From assembly GCF_043195125.1 (NCBI RefSeq), contig NZ_JBAFWR010000012.1: a stretch of 64,000 nt of DNA. One strand, given 5' to 3'. The notes below the pieces were generated by a model. The model was not told where the DNA came from. It saw only the letters and a program-made list of their open reading frames with translations, and did not search any database. Positions 43,713 through 52,137 of this stretch are shown here, in pieces (positions within the stretch are counted from its first letter, which is position 1; each line of letters begins with the position of its first letter). Both the position numbers and the translations under genes were made by a program. The DNA is from NCEH01 sp043195125 (lineage in GTDB: Bacteria > Pseudomonadota > Alphaproteobacteria > Rhizobiales > Xanthobacteraceae).

Positions 43713-44030
43713 GCGCGGCGCAAGCCTCCGCTTGATCGGCAGGCGGCGAGGATTTGGGTGGGGCGTAGCGGCGGGAGCGGTGTTCAGTCCCGGCATAAGA
43801 CCGGCGTAGCGCATCTGCCCGGGCCGAGCGTCATCAGCCGAAGCAATGGTCGCGGCGCGGAAGCTGAAGGTAGCGCGGTGGCTCTTCGCGCACCGGCCAC
43901 AAGGCCCTGGCGTCACACTTCTTAGGCCGGCGGAACGGATGATCGCGCGGGCGTGTAGGGGTATCCTTGAAGGACCGAGGCGGGAATGAACCCCGCCTTG
44001 ATCTGAAGGGACTGGAGAACCGCCGGAGGA
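43713..44030. other. Intergenic region without a gene; one hairpin
   Basis: Convergent gap between the large glycosyltransferase and merR. The only structure I see is AGGCGGG (43978-43984) with CCCGCCT (43992-43998), 33 bases beyond the merR stop on the minus strand, a weak terminator candidate without a T-run. Confidence 0.4.
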
Positions 44031-44444
44031 TCAGGCGGCGAGCCGGTCGGCGGTTTCGCGCAATTCGCTGATGGCCGCCTCGATTTCGGCGCGCTGACGC
44101 TCGAGCTGGGTGAGCTGCGAGAGGCAACGGTCGCGGGTCAGGGCGAGATCCTGCACGTTCTGGCCTTCATGCGCCGCAACGAGTGAGCGAATTTCGGCGA
44201 GGGTGAAGCCGAGACGCTTGCCCTTGAGGATTACCGAGAGACGGTCCCGATCGGTCGCGGAATAAAGCCGCGCGAGGCCTTCGCGACGGGGGCTCAGCAG
44301 GCCCTTGTCCTCATAGAAGCGCAGGGCGCGCAAGGTAACACCAAATTCCCGCGAGAGATCGCCGATGGTGAAGACATTGGCGGCCCCGAAGGCCCGGTCG
44401 GTCTGCGCGATGTTTTCGCGAACTTCGAAACCGTTTGCGTCCAT
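44031..44444 (-). CDS. MerR family transcriptional regulator
   Basis: 137 residues. N-terminal winged helix-turn-helix (about 20-90) with FTIGDLSREFGVTLRALRFYEDKGLLSP, then a coiled-coil dimerisation helix (about 95-135). It has no cysteine pattern for metal binding, so it resembles the small alphaproteobacterial MerR proteins (such as those near acyl-CoA or stress genes) whose inducers are unknown. The start at 44444 has CAGGAGA at good spacing. It is divergent from the PodJ-like gene, with 336 bases between, and may control it or itself. Confidence 0.88.
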   Translation of the reverse strand: MDANGFEVRENIAQTDRAFGAANVFTIGDLSREFGVTLRALRFYEDKGLLSPRREGLARLYSATDRDRLSVILKGKRLGFTLAEIRSLVAAHEGQNVQDLALTRDRCLSQLTQLERQRAEIEAAISELRETADRLAA

Positions 44445-44614
44445 GCACACTCTCCTGAAGGTGGTCGCGATCGAGGACGGCAATCGCGCCATTCTACGAC
44501 CAAGGCCCGCAAAGTGATTTGAAACCGAAGGAGACATTCCAGCGCGTGGCGTCCTGCCGCGTTCGCCGGCTCCCCCGATCTGTGTACGAACATAGGGAAA
44601 GCCGGCTCACCCAG

Positions 44615-44660
44615 GGAGAAGGTTGCAGGCTCCCTTAGGGAAAGTAACCGTTACTTCTCC
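44615..44660. promoter_or_regulatory. Nested inverted repeats in the merR/podJ-like intergenic region
   Basis: An inner palindrome AAGTAAC-C-GTTACTT (44642-44656), a second TCCC-TTA-GGGA (44631-44640), and an outer pair GGAGAAG (44615-44621) with CTTCTCC (44654-44660). MerR proteins bind dyads of about this size between promoter elements, so this may be the operator; which gene it serves is inferred. Confidence 0.5.
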
Positions 44661-44685
44661 GGACAAATCCCTGCAAAATCGGGCT

Positions 44686-44700
44686 TTAACTCGCCGTTTA
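44686..44700 (+). promoter_or_regulatory. CtrA-like site upstream of the PodJ-like gene
   Basis: TTAA-N7-TTTA, seven of eight matches to the CtrA box TTAA-N7-TTAA, 81 bases before the start codon. CtrA is the cell-cycle regulator of alphaproteobacteria. Confidence 0.35.
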
Positions 44701-44780
44701 CCAAACCGCGTCAAAGATTCGGAACTTCTTGTCGCGGCGTTGCGCTTCGCATCGCCCCATCCCAGCCGTAGGAGGCGGGC

Positions 44781-47198
44781 ATGGACCGTTTGGAAACAGC
44801 TGCCCGAAAGTTCCGTGTCGAACCGGGCCCTGAGCGAGATCCGGTCGGCGATCTGCGCCGCCGAATCGAAGGGGCACACGACCTTTTTGCACCCTCGGCC
44901 ATCGAGACGCTGCGCGCCGAAGTGGAACGGCTGCGCGAGGAACTGCGGGAAACGGCACCGCGCGCCGCGGTGCGGGAAATCGGGCGCGCCCTGACCCATC
45001 TTCACGGCCAGATGAGCGAGGTGCAGGCCATAGAGCCGGCCCGCATCGCCGCCGATCTCAACGACATCAAGCTGTGCCTCGGCATCCTCTCCGCCGGCGA
45101 GGGACGCGACGGGTTTACCGCAGCGATGGAGGGGCTCAGCCGGAAGGTCGACCTGCTCAACAGCCAGGCGGTCGATGCCGAGGCCTTGGCCCGCCTGCAG
45201 GCGCAGACCACGGAATTGAAGGATCTGGTGGCGCGCGCCCTGGAAGATGGCGGCACCCTCGCGGGTCTTGGGGCTGCCTCCCGCGCGGATCTCATGCGGA
45301 TCGGCGAGGACGTGGTGCAGCGCATCGAGGTGACGGGCGCGGCGATGGAGCGTTCCACCCGCGACCTGATCGCCCGCCTCGAGGAGGCGCCCGCCGGTGA
45401 TTCGACGGGCGAGGCGATCCAGCAGCAGCTCGCGGACCTGACGGGGCGCCTTGCCGCCCTATCGGAACAGGTGGGCGCCGTCGGCGGCGCCGCCGTGCTG
45501 GCGGAGAAGGTGGCCCTGCTGCTGGACCGGCTGGAACAGAACGGCGGGCCGCAGGCCGATGCCTTGCAGCCGCTCGCAGATGCCCTGGAGCGCCATGTCG
45601 CGGTGCTTGCCGAACGGGTCCAGGTCAGCGCAGATCACCAGGCGCGGCTCGATGGCATCGAGGCCAATCTGCACGCGTTGACACAGGAATTGGAACGCTT
45701 CCGCTACGCCTCCGCCGATGTTTCCGCTGAAGCGGTGCAGGCGGTGGCCATGCGCCTGTCGGCCCGCGACGATGCGCCGGCCGTGATCGGTCTCAAGCGC
45801 GGCCTTGCGGCGCTGGAGGCGCGCCAGCAGGATTTCGAGCGGCGCACCCAGGATTTCTTCGCCGCCGAGGCGGAACTCGGTCTGCGCGACCTTGCCGAGC
45901 AGGAAATGGTGCGTCCCCCCTATCACGCGCCGGAACCGGTGGTGGACTTTGCTCCCGAGCTGGACCTGGCCCCTGACGTTGAAGCGCCGCGTTTCGACGC
46001 CACGCGCCCGGTGTTCGACGGCGCTCTGGACGAGGTGGATTTCGCTGACCTGAGGCCGCACCATTTCGCGGCCGATGACCATCGGGAAGAGGATTTCACG
46101 TCTTTTGCGCCGGTCGGGCCGGGCAAGACAGAGCCGCCGGCCGGCTCCACGCCCCGCCCCGTGCTTGGGAAGAGATCGCTGTTCGGCCAGCGCGAGGACC
46201 GCGCCATCCGCAAGGCTCGCCAAATCTCGCGCAAGCGCGCCGTGGCGGACCGCAAACGCCAAGCCATTCCGGTCGCCGGACGGGTTGCCATCGGTGCCGC
46301 AGCGCTCGGAATCCTGGTTCTTGGCGTCGCGCAGTTCTCAGGGCCGATCTCGACCCTGTCCCACTCCGTGGCGCATTCGGTCTCCGGTTCCTTCACACGG
46401 CTCGCCCACGGTCTGGAAGCTCGGGCGGCGGTGACCGCGCCGAGCGGGGCCGCCACGGCCAGCGCGGCGGTGGCCGCCGTCAAGGCGCCGCCGCCGGTCA
46501 ATGCTCCCGCGCTCGGCGATCTGCCGCCGCCGGTGGGCTCGCCCGCGCTGCGCACCGCAGCCCTCGGAGGCAATGCCGCCGCTGCCTATGAGGTGGGCAT
46601 GCGCTATGTGGACGGCAAAGGGACGGACATGAATCCCGTCAACGGGGTGAAGTGGCTGTCCTATGCGGTTTCGAAGGGCTCGGTGCCGGCGGCCTATCAG
46701 CTCGGCAGCCTGTATGAATATACCAATCGCGACATCGATCAGGCCCGCGCGCTTTATATGTGGGCGGCGGATCGCGGCAACGTGCGGGCCATGCACAATC
46801 TCGGCGTGCTGGCGTCCGAGGGCACGGACGGGAAATCCGATTGGCCGGCCGCCATCCGCTGGTTCCGCATGGCGGCGGATCTCGGCCTGCGCGACAGCCA
46901 GCACAATCTCGGCGTGATCTATTCGCGCGGCCTCGGCGGCACCCCGGATCTGGGCGAGGCCTGGAAATGGTTCGCTCTGGCGGCCAACCAGGGCGATACC
47001 GAAAGTGCCCGCAAGCGCGACGACATCGTCGGGCGGGCGGATGCGGAAACCCTGCGCCGGGCGCAGGCCGCCGCGATTGCCTTCACCCCGGGCATTATGG
47101 ACGAGGCCGCGAACACCACCGCGAGCAAGCCGGAATGGAACCAGCCGGGACCGGAGGACGCGGCGCCGCGCACCGTCTCCGCCAAATCCAGCAGCTAG
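44781..47198 (+). CDS. PodJ-like polar localisation protein with Sel1 repeats
   Basis: 805 residues. Residues 30-380 are largely coiled coil in the cytoplasm, 380-460 are acidic and Pro-rich, a basic patch (470-495) precedes one membrane helix (about 498-519), and the periplasmic part has an Ala/Pro linker and then four Sel1 repeats (about 560-735; for example AAAYEVGMRYVDGKGTDMN, RAMHNLGVLASEG). This is the layout of PodJ, which organises one pole of alphaproteobacterial cells and whose periplasmic part is cleaved in Caulobacter. GTAGGAGG lies just upstream of the ATG. It is the last gene before ruvC. Confidence 0.8.
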   Translation: MDRLETAARKFRVEPGPERDPVGDLRRRIEGAHDLFAPSAIETLRAEVERLREELRETAPRAAVREIGRALTHLHGQMSEVQAIEPARIAADLNDIKLCLGILSAGEGRDGFTAAMEGLSRKVDLLNSQAVDAEALARLQAQTTELKDLVARALEDGGTLAGLGAASRADLMRIGEDVVQRIEVTGAAMERSTRDLIARLEEAPAGDSTGEAIQQQLADLTGRLAALSEQVGAVGGAAVLAEKVALLLDRLEQNGGPQADALQPLADALERHVAVLAERVQVSADHQARLDGIEANLHALTQELERFRYASADVSAEAVQAVAMRLSARDDAPAVIGLKRGLAALEARQQDFERRTQDFFAAEAELGLRDLAEQEMVRPPYHAPEPVVDFAPELDLAPDVEAPRFDATRPVFDGALDEVDFADLRPHHFAADDHREEDFTSFAPVGPGKTEPPAGSTPRPVLGKRSLFGQREDRAIRKARQISRKRAVADRKRQAIPVAGRVAIGAAALGILVLGVAQFSGPISTLSHSVAHSVSGSFTRLAHGLEARAAVTAPSGAATASAAVAAVKAPPPVNAPALGDLPPPVGSPALRTAALGGNAAAAYEVGMRYVDGKGTDMNPVNGVKWLSYAVSKGSVPAAYQLGSLYEYTNRDIDQARALYMWAADRGNVRAMHNLGVLASEGTDGKSDWPAAIRWFRMAADLGLRDSQHNLGVIYSRGLGGTPDLGEAWKWFALAANQGDTESARKRDDIVGRADAETLRRAQAAAIAFTPGIMDEAANTTASKPEWNQPGPEDAAPRTVSAKSSS

Positions 47199-47313
47199 GC
47201 CTTGCCTGCCGGAAGGTGATTTTGACGGCAGCGATCTGAGAGCGGGGGCGCCACACGCTCCCGTTCGCGCGATCCCCCTCGCGGCGCGGCCTCGCCTCGC
47301 GCATGGTGAGAGG

Positions 47314-47823
47314 ATGAAACAGCACGCGATTCGGATCATCGGGCTCGATCCCGGCCTGCGCCGTACCGGCTGGGGGGTGATCGAGGCCGAGGGTTCGCGC
47401 CTCTCCTTCATCGCCTGCGGCACCATCCTGCCGCCCGAGGGCGCCGCGATGGCGGTGCGGCTGGCGACGCTCCACCGCGAATTATGCGCCGTCGTCGCCG
47501 CCCATGCGCCCGACGAGGCGGCGGTGGAAGAAACCTTCGTGAACATGAACCCGTCTTCCACCCTCAAGCTTGGGCAGGCGCGCGGCGTGGTGATGCTGGC
47601 GCCCGCCCAGGCCGGCCTGGAGGTGGCCGAATACGCCCCGCTTCTGGTGAAGAAGACCGTGGTCGGCGCCGGCCGCGCGGAAAAGGGGCAGATCCGCATG
47701 ATGATCGGCGTGCTGCTTCCCAAGGCGACGCCGCAGACGGAAGATGCAGCCGACGCCCTGGCGGTGGCGATCACCCATGCCCATCATCGCGGCGCCGCTG
47801 CGCTGCGGCGTCTGGCGCTGTAG
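47314..47823 (+). CDS. ruvC: Holliday junction endonuclease RuvC
   Basis: 169 residues. Dimeric nuclease that resolves Holliday junctions. The catalytic acids are in IIGLDPGLRRTGWG (first Asp), VEETFVNMNPSSTLKLGQARG (Glu) and TEDAADALAVAITHAH (two Asp). GTGAGAGG directly precedes the ATG. Followed by a DUF1772 gene and ruvA on the same strand. Confidence 0.96.
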   Translation: MKQHAIRIIGLDPGLRRTGWGVIEAEGSRLSFIACGTILPPEGAAMAVRLATLHRELCAVVAAHAPDEAAVEETFVNMNPSSTLKLGQARGVVMLAPAQAGLEVAEYAPLLVKKTVVGAGRAEKGQIRMMIGVLLPKATPQTEDAADALAVAITHAHHRGAAALRRLAL

Positions 47824-47872
47824 AGTGTCCGCCTGGGCCGGGGCTGAAGCGGCCGCGAGGCAGGGGATAAGC

Positions 47873-48316
47873 ATGGTTTGGGGGCAGCTTGCTCTGGTGG
47901 ACGCGGCGCTGTTTGCCGGTGCCGCCTTGTATATCAACGTTGCCGAGCAGCCGGCGCGGGCCACGCTCGATCCGGCCGCGCAGCTGCGCCAGTGGAAGCC
48001 GGCCTACAAGCGCGGCTTCGCCATGCAGGCGACCCTGGCCCTACTGGGCTTCGTTCTCGGCGCGGTCGCCTTTGCCGTATCCGGGCAATGGCGCTGGATG
48101 GCCGGAGCCGTGCTGATGCTGGCGAACTGGCCCTTCACGCTTATCGCCATCATGCCCACCAACCGCCGGCTCCTGGCCACCGAGGAAGCTTTTGCCGGAG
48201 CGGAAAGCGCGCGCCAGATCGCCTGTTGGGGGCAATTGCATATGGTGCGCACCGGCCTCGGGCTCGTGGCCACCTTCGTTTTTCTCTGGGCGTCGCTGAG
48301 CGGCAAGGGCGCGTGA
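47873..48316 (+). CDS. DUF1772 membrane protein
   Basis: 147 residues, four membrane helices (about 5-22, 50-70, 78-97, 124-143). DUF1772 proteins resemble anthrone oxygenases but are mostly uncharacterised; ALYINVAEQPAR and NWPFTLIAIMPTNRRL match the family. AGGGG six bases before the ATG. It sits in the ruvC-ruvA gap and ends 10 bases before ruvA, so it is cotranscribed with the recombination genes, though no functional link is known. Confidence 0.82.
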   Translation: MVWGQLALVDAALFAGAALYINVAEQPARATLDPAAQLRQWKPAYKRGFAMQATLALLGFVLGAVAFAVSGQWRWMAGAVLMLANWPFTLIAIMPTNRRLLATEEAFAGAESARQIACWGQLHMVRTGLGLVATFVFLWASLSGKGA

Positions 48317-48326
48317 AGGCTTCAAC

Positions 48327-48944
48327 ATGATCGGCAAGCTTAAGGGCGTCATCGACAGCTATGGCGAGGACCATGTGATCCTCGATGTGCATGGCGTCGG
48401 CTATCTCGTCCATGCCTCGACCCGCACGCTCCAGGGCCTGCCGCAGGCGGGGGAGGCGGCGGTGCTGTTCATCGAGACCTTCGTGCGGGAGGACCAGATC
48501 CGCCTGTTCGGCTTCGTCAGCGAGGCGGAACGCGAATGGTTCCGCCTGCTGCAGGGCGTGCAGGGCATCGGCACCAAGACCGCGCTGGCGGTGCTCTCCA
48601 CCTTGCGCCCCGCCGAATTGGCGCAGGCGATCGCGCTGGGCGACAAGGCCACCGTGGCGCGCGCGCCCGGCGTCGGCCCGCGGGTGGCGACGCGCATCGT
48701 GACCGAGCTGAAGGACAAGACACCCGTGCTCTCCGGCGTCGACCCGGTACTGGCGCAGCTTGCCGGCGAGATGGCTGCGGACCGGGTGCCGGCGCCGGTG
48801 GCGGATGCGATCTCGGCTTTGACCAACCTCGGCTACGGCCCGCCCCAGGCCTCCGCCGCCATCGCCGCCGCCGCGCGCGGGGCGGGGGAGGGGGCGACGA
48901 CGGAGACTTTGATCCGGCTGGGATTGCGGGAACTGGCGAAATAA
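48327..48944 (+). CDS. ruvA: Holliday junction DNA helicase subunit RuvA
   Basis: 205 residues. Binds the four-way junction as a tetramer and recruits RuvB. OB-fold N-terminal domain (MIGKLKGVIDSYGEDHVILDV), two helix-hairpin-helix motifs (LLQGVQGIGTKTALAVLSTL and VARAPGVGPRVATRIVTELKDK) and the C-terminal RuvB-binding domain (about 155-205). Its stop abuts the stop of the convergent VOC gene. Confidence 0.96.
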   Translation: MIGKLKGVIDSYGEDHVILDVHGVGYLVHASTRTLQGLPQAGEAAVLFIETFVREDQIRLFGFVSEAEREWFRLLQGVQGIGTKTALAVLSTLRPAELAQAIALGDKATVARAPGVGPRVATRIVTELKDKTPVLSGVDPVLAQLAGEMAADRVPAPVADAISALTNLGYGPPQASAAIAAAARGAGEGATTETLIRLGLRELAK

Positions 48945-49340
48945 TCAGGGCAGGTTGAGCTGCCAGGACACGCCATAGCGGTCGTTGACCCAGGCGAACT
49001 TCCGGCTGAAGCCGTAATCATCCGGCGGCATCAGCGCCGAGCCGCCTTCCAGCAGGGCGGCGGCGAGGGTTTCGATCTGCTCCGCGCTCTCGCAGGTGAC
49101 GAAGAAGGAAAAGGACGGCGTGAAGGTGAAGGCATGCTTCACGAAGCTGTCGGTGCACATCACCTCTTGCCCGGCCAGCGTGAAAAGCGCCGTCAGGATC
49201 GAGCCTTCCGGGCCGGGACCGTCGGGCCCGTAGCGGCGGACCTCGCCGAGCGTGCTGCCGGGAAAGAGCGACAGATAGAAGGTCATGGCTTCCTCGGCCT
49301 TGCCCTCGAACATGAGGAACGGACGGACGGCGACGCTCAT
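48945..49340 (-). CDS. VOC/PhnB-like protein (3-demethylubiquinone-9 methyltransferase-like fold)
   Basis: 131 residues. Glyoxalase/VOC superfamily, the PhnB-like branch: RPFLMFEGKAEEAMTFYLSLFPGSTLGEV, VMCTDSF and the C-terminal DDYGFSRKFAWVNDRYGVSWQL. These proteins form dimers with a metal site in many relatives, but the function of this branch is unknown. The start at 49340 has AAGGAG. It is on the opposite strand to ruvA and ruvB; its stop is immediately next to the ruvA stop (48944/48945). Confidence 0.88.
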   Translation of the reverse strand: MSVAVRPFLMFEGKAEEAMTFYLSLFPGSTLGEVRRYGPDGPGPEGSILTALFTLAGQEVMCTDSFVKHAFTFTPSFSFFVTCESAEQIETLAAALLEGGSALMPPDDYGFSRKFAWVNDRYGVSWQLNLP

Positions 49341-49476
49341 GGCGGCTCCTTTTCGAGCGCGGTCCAAGGCCGGACCGGCTCCAATTGACCAAGGGGCAGG
49401 AGATAGAAACCTAGGCAGGATCGCCGCGGCCTCCTAGTGTCTGGCGACCACGCCCGAAAGAGTCTCGACCGATTCC

Positions 49477-50511
49477 ATGAACCCACGCCTCCTCACGCCG
49501 GAAAAGCGCGACGACGATACCGCCGACACGACGCTGCGGCCGCAGCGGCTTGCTGATTTCGTCGGCCAGGCGCAGGCGCGGGCGAATCTCGAAATCTTCA
49601 TCAAGGCGGCGCGCGCCCGGCAGGAGGCGCTGGACCACGTTCTGTTCGTGGGCCCGCCGGGCCTGGGCAAGACCACGCTCGCGCAGATCATGGCACGGGA
49701 AATGGGGGTGGGCTTCCGCTCCACGTCTGGCCCGGTGATCGCCAAGGCGGGGGACCTCGCCGCCATCCTCACCAATCTGGAGGAGCGCGACGTCCTGTTC
49801 ATCGACGAGATCCACCGCCTGTCGCCGGCAGTGGAAGAAATCCTCTATCCGGCCATGGAGGATTATGAGCTGGACCTCGTCATCGGCGAGGGGCCGGCGG
49901 CGCGCTCGGTGAAGATCTCGCTGCCGAAATTCACCCTGGTGGGCGCAACCACCCGCTCCGGCCTGCTGACCACGCCGCTGCGCGACCGGTTCGGCATTCC
50001 CGTGCGGCTCGGCTTCTATACGGTCGAGGAACTGGAATTCATCGTCACTCGCGGCGCGCGCGTGTTCGGCATCGGGATTGCGGCGGACGGGGCGCGGGAG
50101 ATCGCCATGCGGGCGCGCGGCACGCCCCGCATCGCCGGCCGCCTGCTGCGGCGGGTGCGCGATTTCGCCTTGGTGGCGGAGGTGGAGAAGATCGACCGCG
50201 CCATCGCCGATCGGGCGCTCTCCGCGCTGGAGGTGGACAGCGCGGGCCTCGATGCCATGGACCGGCGCTATCTGAACGTGATCGCGCAATTCTATGCCGG
50301 TGGGCCGGTGGGAGTGGATACGCTGGCGGCAGCGCTCTCGGAGCCGCGCGACGCCATCGAGGAGATCGTCGAGCCGTTCCTGGTGCAGAAGGGCTTCATC
50401 CAGCGCACCCCGCGCGGCCGCATGCTCACCTCCGGGGCCTATCGCCATCTCGGCCTGCCGGAGCCGCAGAGACCATCCTCCGCCTTGCCTCTGTTCGACG
50501 AGGAAGAGTAG
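49477..50511 (+). CDS. ruvB: Holliday junction branch migration ATPase RuvB
   Basis: 344 residues. AAA+ motor of branch migration. Walker A GPPGLGKTT, Walker B LFIDEIHRL, sensor 1 GATTRSGLLTTPLRDRF with the arginine finger, and the C-terminal winged helix (QKGFIQRTPRGRMLT). With the VOC gene between ruvA and ruvB, ruvB must have its own promoter between 49341 and 49476. Confidence 0.96.
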   Translation: MNPRLLTPEKRDDDTADTTLRPQRLADFVGQAQARANLEIFIKAARARQEALDHVLFVGPPGLGKTTLAQIMAREMGVGFRSTSGPVIAKAGDLAAILTNLEERDVLFIDEIHRLSPAVEEILYPAMEDYELDLVIGEGPAARSVKISLPKFTLVGATTRSGLLTTPLRDRFGIPVRLGFYTVEELEFIVTRGARVFGIGIAADGAREIAMRARGTPRIAGRLLRRVRDFALVAEVEKIDRAIADRALSALEVDSAGLDAMDRRYLNVIAQFYAGGPVGVDTLAAALSEPRDAIEEIVEPFLVQKGFIQRTPRGRMLTSGAYRHLGLPEPQRPSSALPLFDEEE

Positions 50512-50579
50512 GTCTTGTCGCCGTCCCGCGCATGCGGCGGGGCGCAGGGGCTGATCGGCGCAACGGCGAGAGAGACGGC

Positions 50580-51107
50580 ATGAAGAACGACATCAGCGGC
50601 GAACGCGCGACGGCACCGGGCGAACTGGAGACGCACCCCCATCTCTCGGGGCGCCTCATTCCCGGCGGCCATGCGCTGGCCCTGCGGGTCTATTACGAGG
50701 ACACCGATTTCTCCGGCATCGTCTACCACGCCAATTATCTGAAGTTCATGGAGCGCGGCCGGTCCGACTACATCCGCCTGCTGGGCGTCGCCCAGGGCGC
50801 CTTGTTCGCCGAGGCTGCGGCGGAAGCGCCCGGTTTTCACTTCGTCGTGCGCTCCATGCAGCTCGATTTCCTGAAACCCGCCCGCATCGACGACGTGCTG
50901 GAGGTGGTGACGCTGTCGAAGGAGGTCGCCGGCGCCTCCATCATGCTGGGCCAGAGCGTGCGGCGGAACGGCGAGCTTCTGGTCTCCGCGAATGTGCGCG
51001 TGGCCTTTGTTTCCCAAGGGCGCGCGCGCCGCATCCCCGATGCCCTGCGCCTGGCGACCCTGGCCGATGCGGAGCGCGCGGCGCAGGACGTTGCAGCGCA
51101 GCGCTAA
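50580..51107 (+). CDS. ybgC: YbgC-type acyl-CoA thioesterase of the Tol-Pal cluster
   Basis: 175 residues. Hotdog thioesterase with the YbgC signature YYEDTDFSGIVYHANYLKFMERGR, containing the active-site Asp. E. coli YbgC acts on acyl-CoA or acyl-ACP and is always next to tol genes; its link to phospholipid metabolism is the usual explanation. The ATG at 50580 has a GAGAG upstream; the first 30 residues are an extension beyond the E. coli protein. 223 bases separate it from tolQ. Confidence 0.92.
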   Translation: MKNDISGERATAPGELETHPHLSGRLIPGGHALALRVYYEDTDFSGIVYHANYLKFMERGRSDYIRLLGVAQGALFAEAAAEAPGFHFVVRSMQLDFLKPARIDDVLEVVTLSKEVAGASIMLGQSVRRNGELLVSANVRVAFVSQGRARRIPDALRLATLADAERAAQDVAAQR

Positions 51108-51182
51108 CGCTTCCTTAAGCATGATCGTGTGTTCTCTGTCGCAGCGTCGCGCGATCTGCCGCGGCGCGGCGAAAATCCAACG

Positions 51183-51216
51183 CGGTCAAAGTTTGGACAG
51201 AGTCCGCCGGTCAAAG
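51183..51216. repeat. Two direct repeats CGGTCAAAG upstream of tolQ
   Basis: Copies at 51183-51191 and 51208-51216, 25 bases from start to start, inside the ybgC-tolQ gap. They might be binding sites on the same face of the helix if the 25-base spacing is read as about 2.4 turns; no regulator is known. Confidence 0.4.
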
Positions 51217-51252
51217 AGCCCGCACTCTTCAAAACGGAAGCTGCAGGCGCAT

Positions 51253-51276
51253 GCGTTGCAACTCGCGCTGCAACGC
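51253..51276 (+). other. Stem-loop in the tolQ leader
   Basis: GCGTTGCA and TGCAACGC, a perfect 8-bp stem around ACTCGCGC, 55 bases before the tolQ ATG. Confidence 0.45.
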
Positions 51277-51330
51277 GGTGCGAAGCCGAGGATATGAGAT
51301 GATGTCTGGCGAGAACGCGCGGTGCGGCCG

Positions 51331-52128
51331 ATGAAGCGGCTCCTCCTTGCGACGGCGGCGCTGCTGGCCCTGTCTTGCGCCACCGCTTTGGCCCAGGGCA
51401 CGGGCAATGCTCCGCCTCTGGCCGCCCCCGTGGCGAGCGGCGCGCTCGACGCGCCGAGCGTGAACATCTCACTGATCAGCCTGTTCATGCAGGCTCATAT
51501 CGTCGTCAAGCTGGTCATGCTCGGCCTCGTCGCGGCGTCGGTGTGGGTGTGGGCGATCATCATCGACAAGACATTGGCGTTCGGCCGCAACCGCCGCGCC
51601 ATGGACACGTTCGAGCAGGCGTTCTGGTCCGGCCAGAGCCTGGAGGACCTCTATCGCTCGCTGGCCGGGCGCCCCAACCATGCCATGGCGGCGATCTTCG
51701 TCGCGGCCATGCGGGAATGGAAGCGCACCTATGAGGGCGGCGCGCGCTCCTTCGCCGGCCTCAATCAGCGCATCGAGAAGGTGATGGACGTGACCATCGC
51801 CCGCGAGATGGAGCGGCTGGAAAACCGGCTGCTGGTGCTGGCGACGGTGGGCTCCGCCGGCCCCTTCATCGGCCTGTTCGGCACGGTGTGGGGCATCATG
51901 ACCTCGTTCCAATCCATCGCCGCCTCGAAGAACACCAGCCTCGCGGTTGTGGCGCCGGGCATCGCGGAAGCCTTGTTCGCGACAGCGATGGGCCTCGTTG
52001 CGGCCATTCCCGCGACCATTTTCTACAACAAGTTCATCTCCCAGGCGGGCCGGCAGGCGCAGCGTCTCGAAGGCTTTGCCGACGAGTTCTCGGCGATCCT
52101 GTCGCGCCAGATCGACGAACGGGGCTGA
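51331..52128 (+). CDS. tolQ: TolQ, proton channel of the Tol-Pal system
   Basis: 265 residues, about 30 longer than typical. TolQ and TolR use the proton gradient to energise TolA at division constriction. Three membrane helices: about 50-72 (AHIVVKLVMLGLVAASVWVWAIII), and the pair around 165-185 and 205-228 with GSAGPFIGLFGTVWGIMTSF and GIAEALFATAMGLVAAIPATI. In front is an extra hydrophobic segment, MKRLLLATAALLALSCATALAQG, that looks like a cleavable signal peptide. I chose the ATG at 51331; a GTG at 51322 is in frame. The stop is 9 bases before the tolR ATG. Confidence 0.92.
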   Translation: MKRLLLATAALLALSCATALAQGTGNAPPLAAPVASGALDAPSVNISLISLFMQAHIVVKLVMLGLVAASVWVWAIIIDKTLAFGRNRRAMDTFEQAFWSGQSLEDLYRSLAGRPNHAMAAIFVAAMREWKRTYEGGARSFAGLNQRIEKVMDVTIAREMERLENRLLVLATVGSAGPFIGLFGTVWGIMTSFQSIAASKNTSLAVVAPGIAEALFATAMGLVAAIPATIFYNKFISQAGRQAQRLEGFADEFSAILSRQIDERG

Positions 52129-52137
52129 GGACGCGCC

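Noticed and set aside
47303..47317. Tiny frame ATG-GTG-AGA-GGA-TGA just before ruvC
   Set aside because: Four codons overlapping the ribosome site; could affect ruvC initiation but there is no evidence that it is translated for a purpose.
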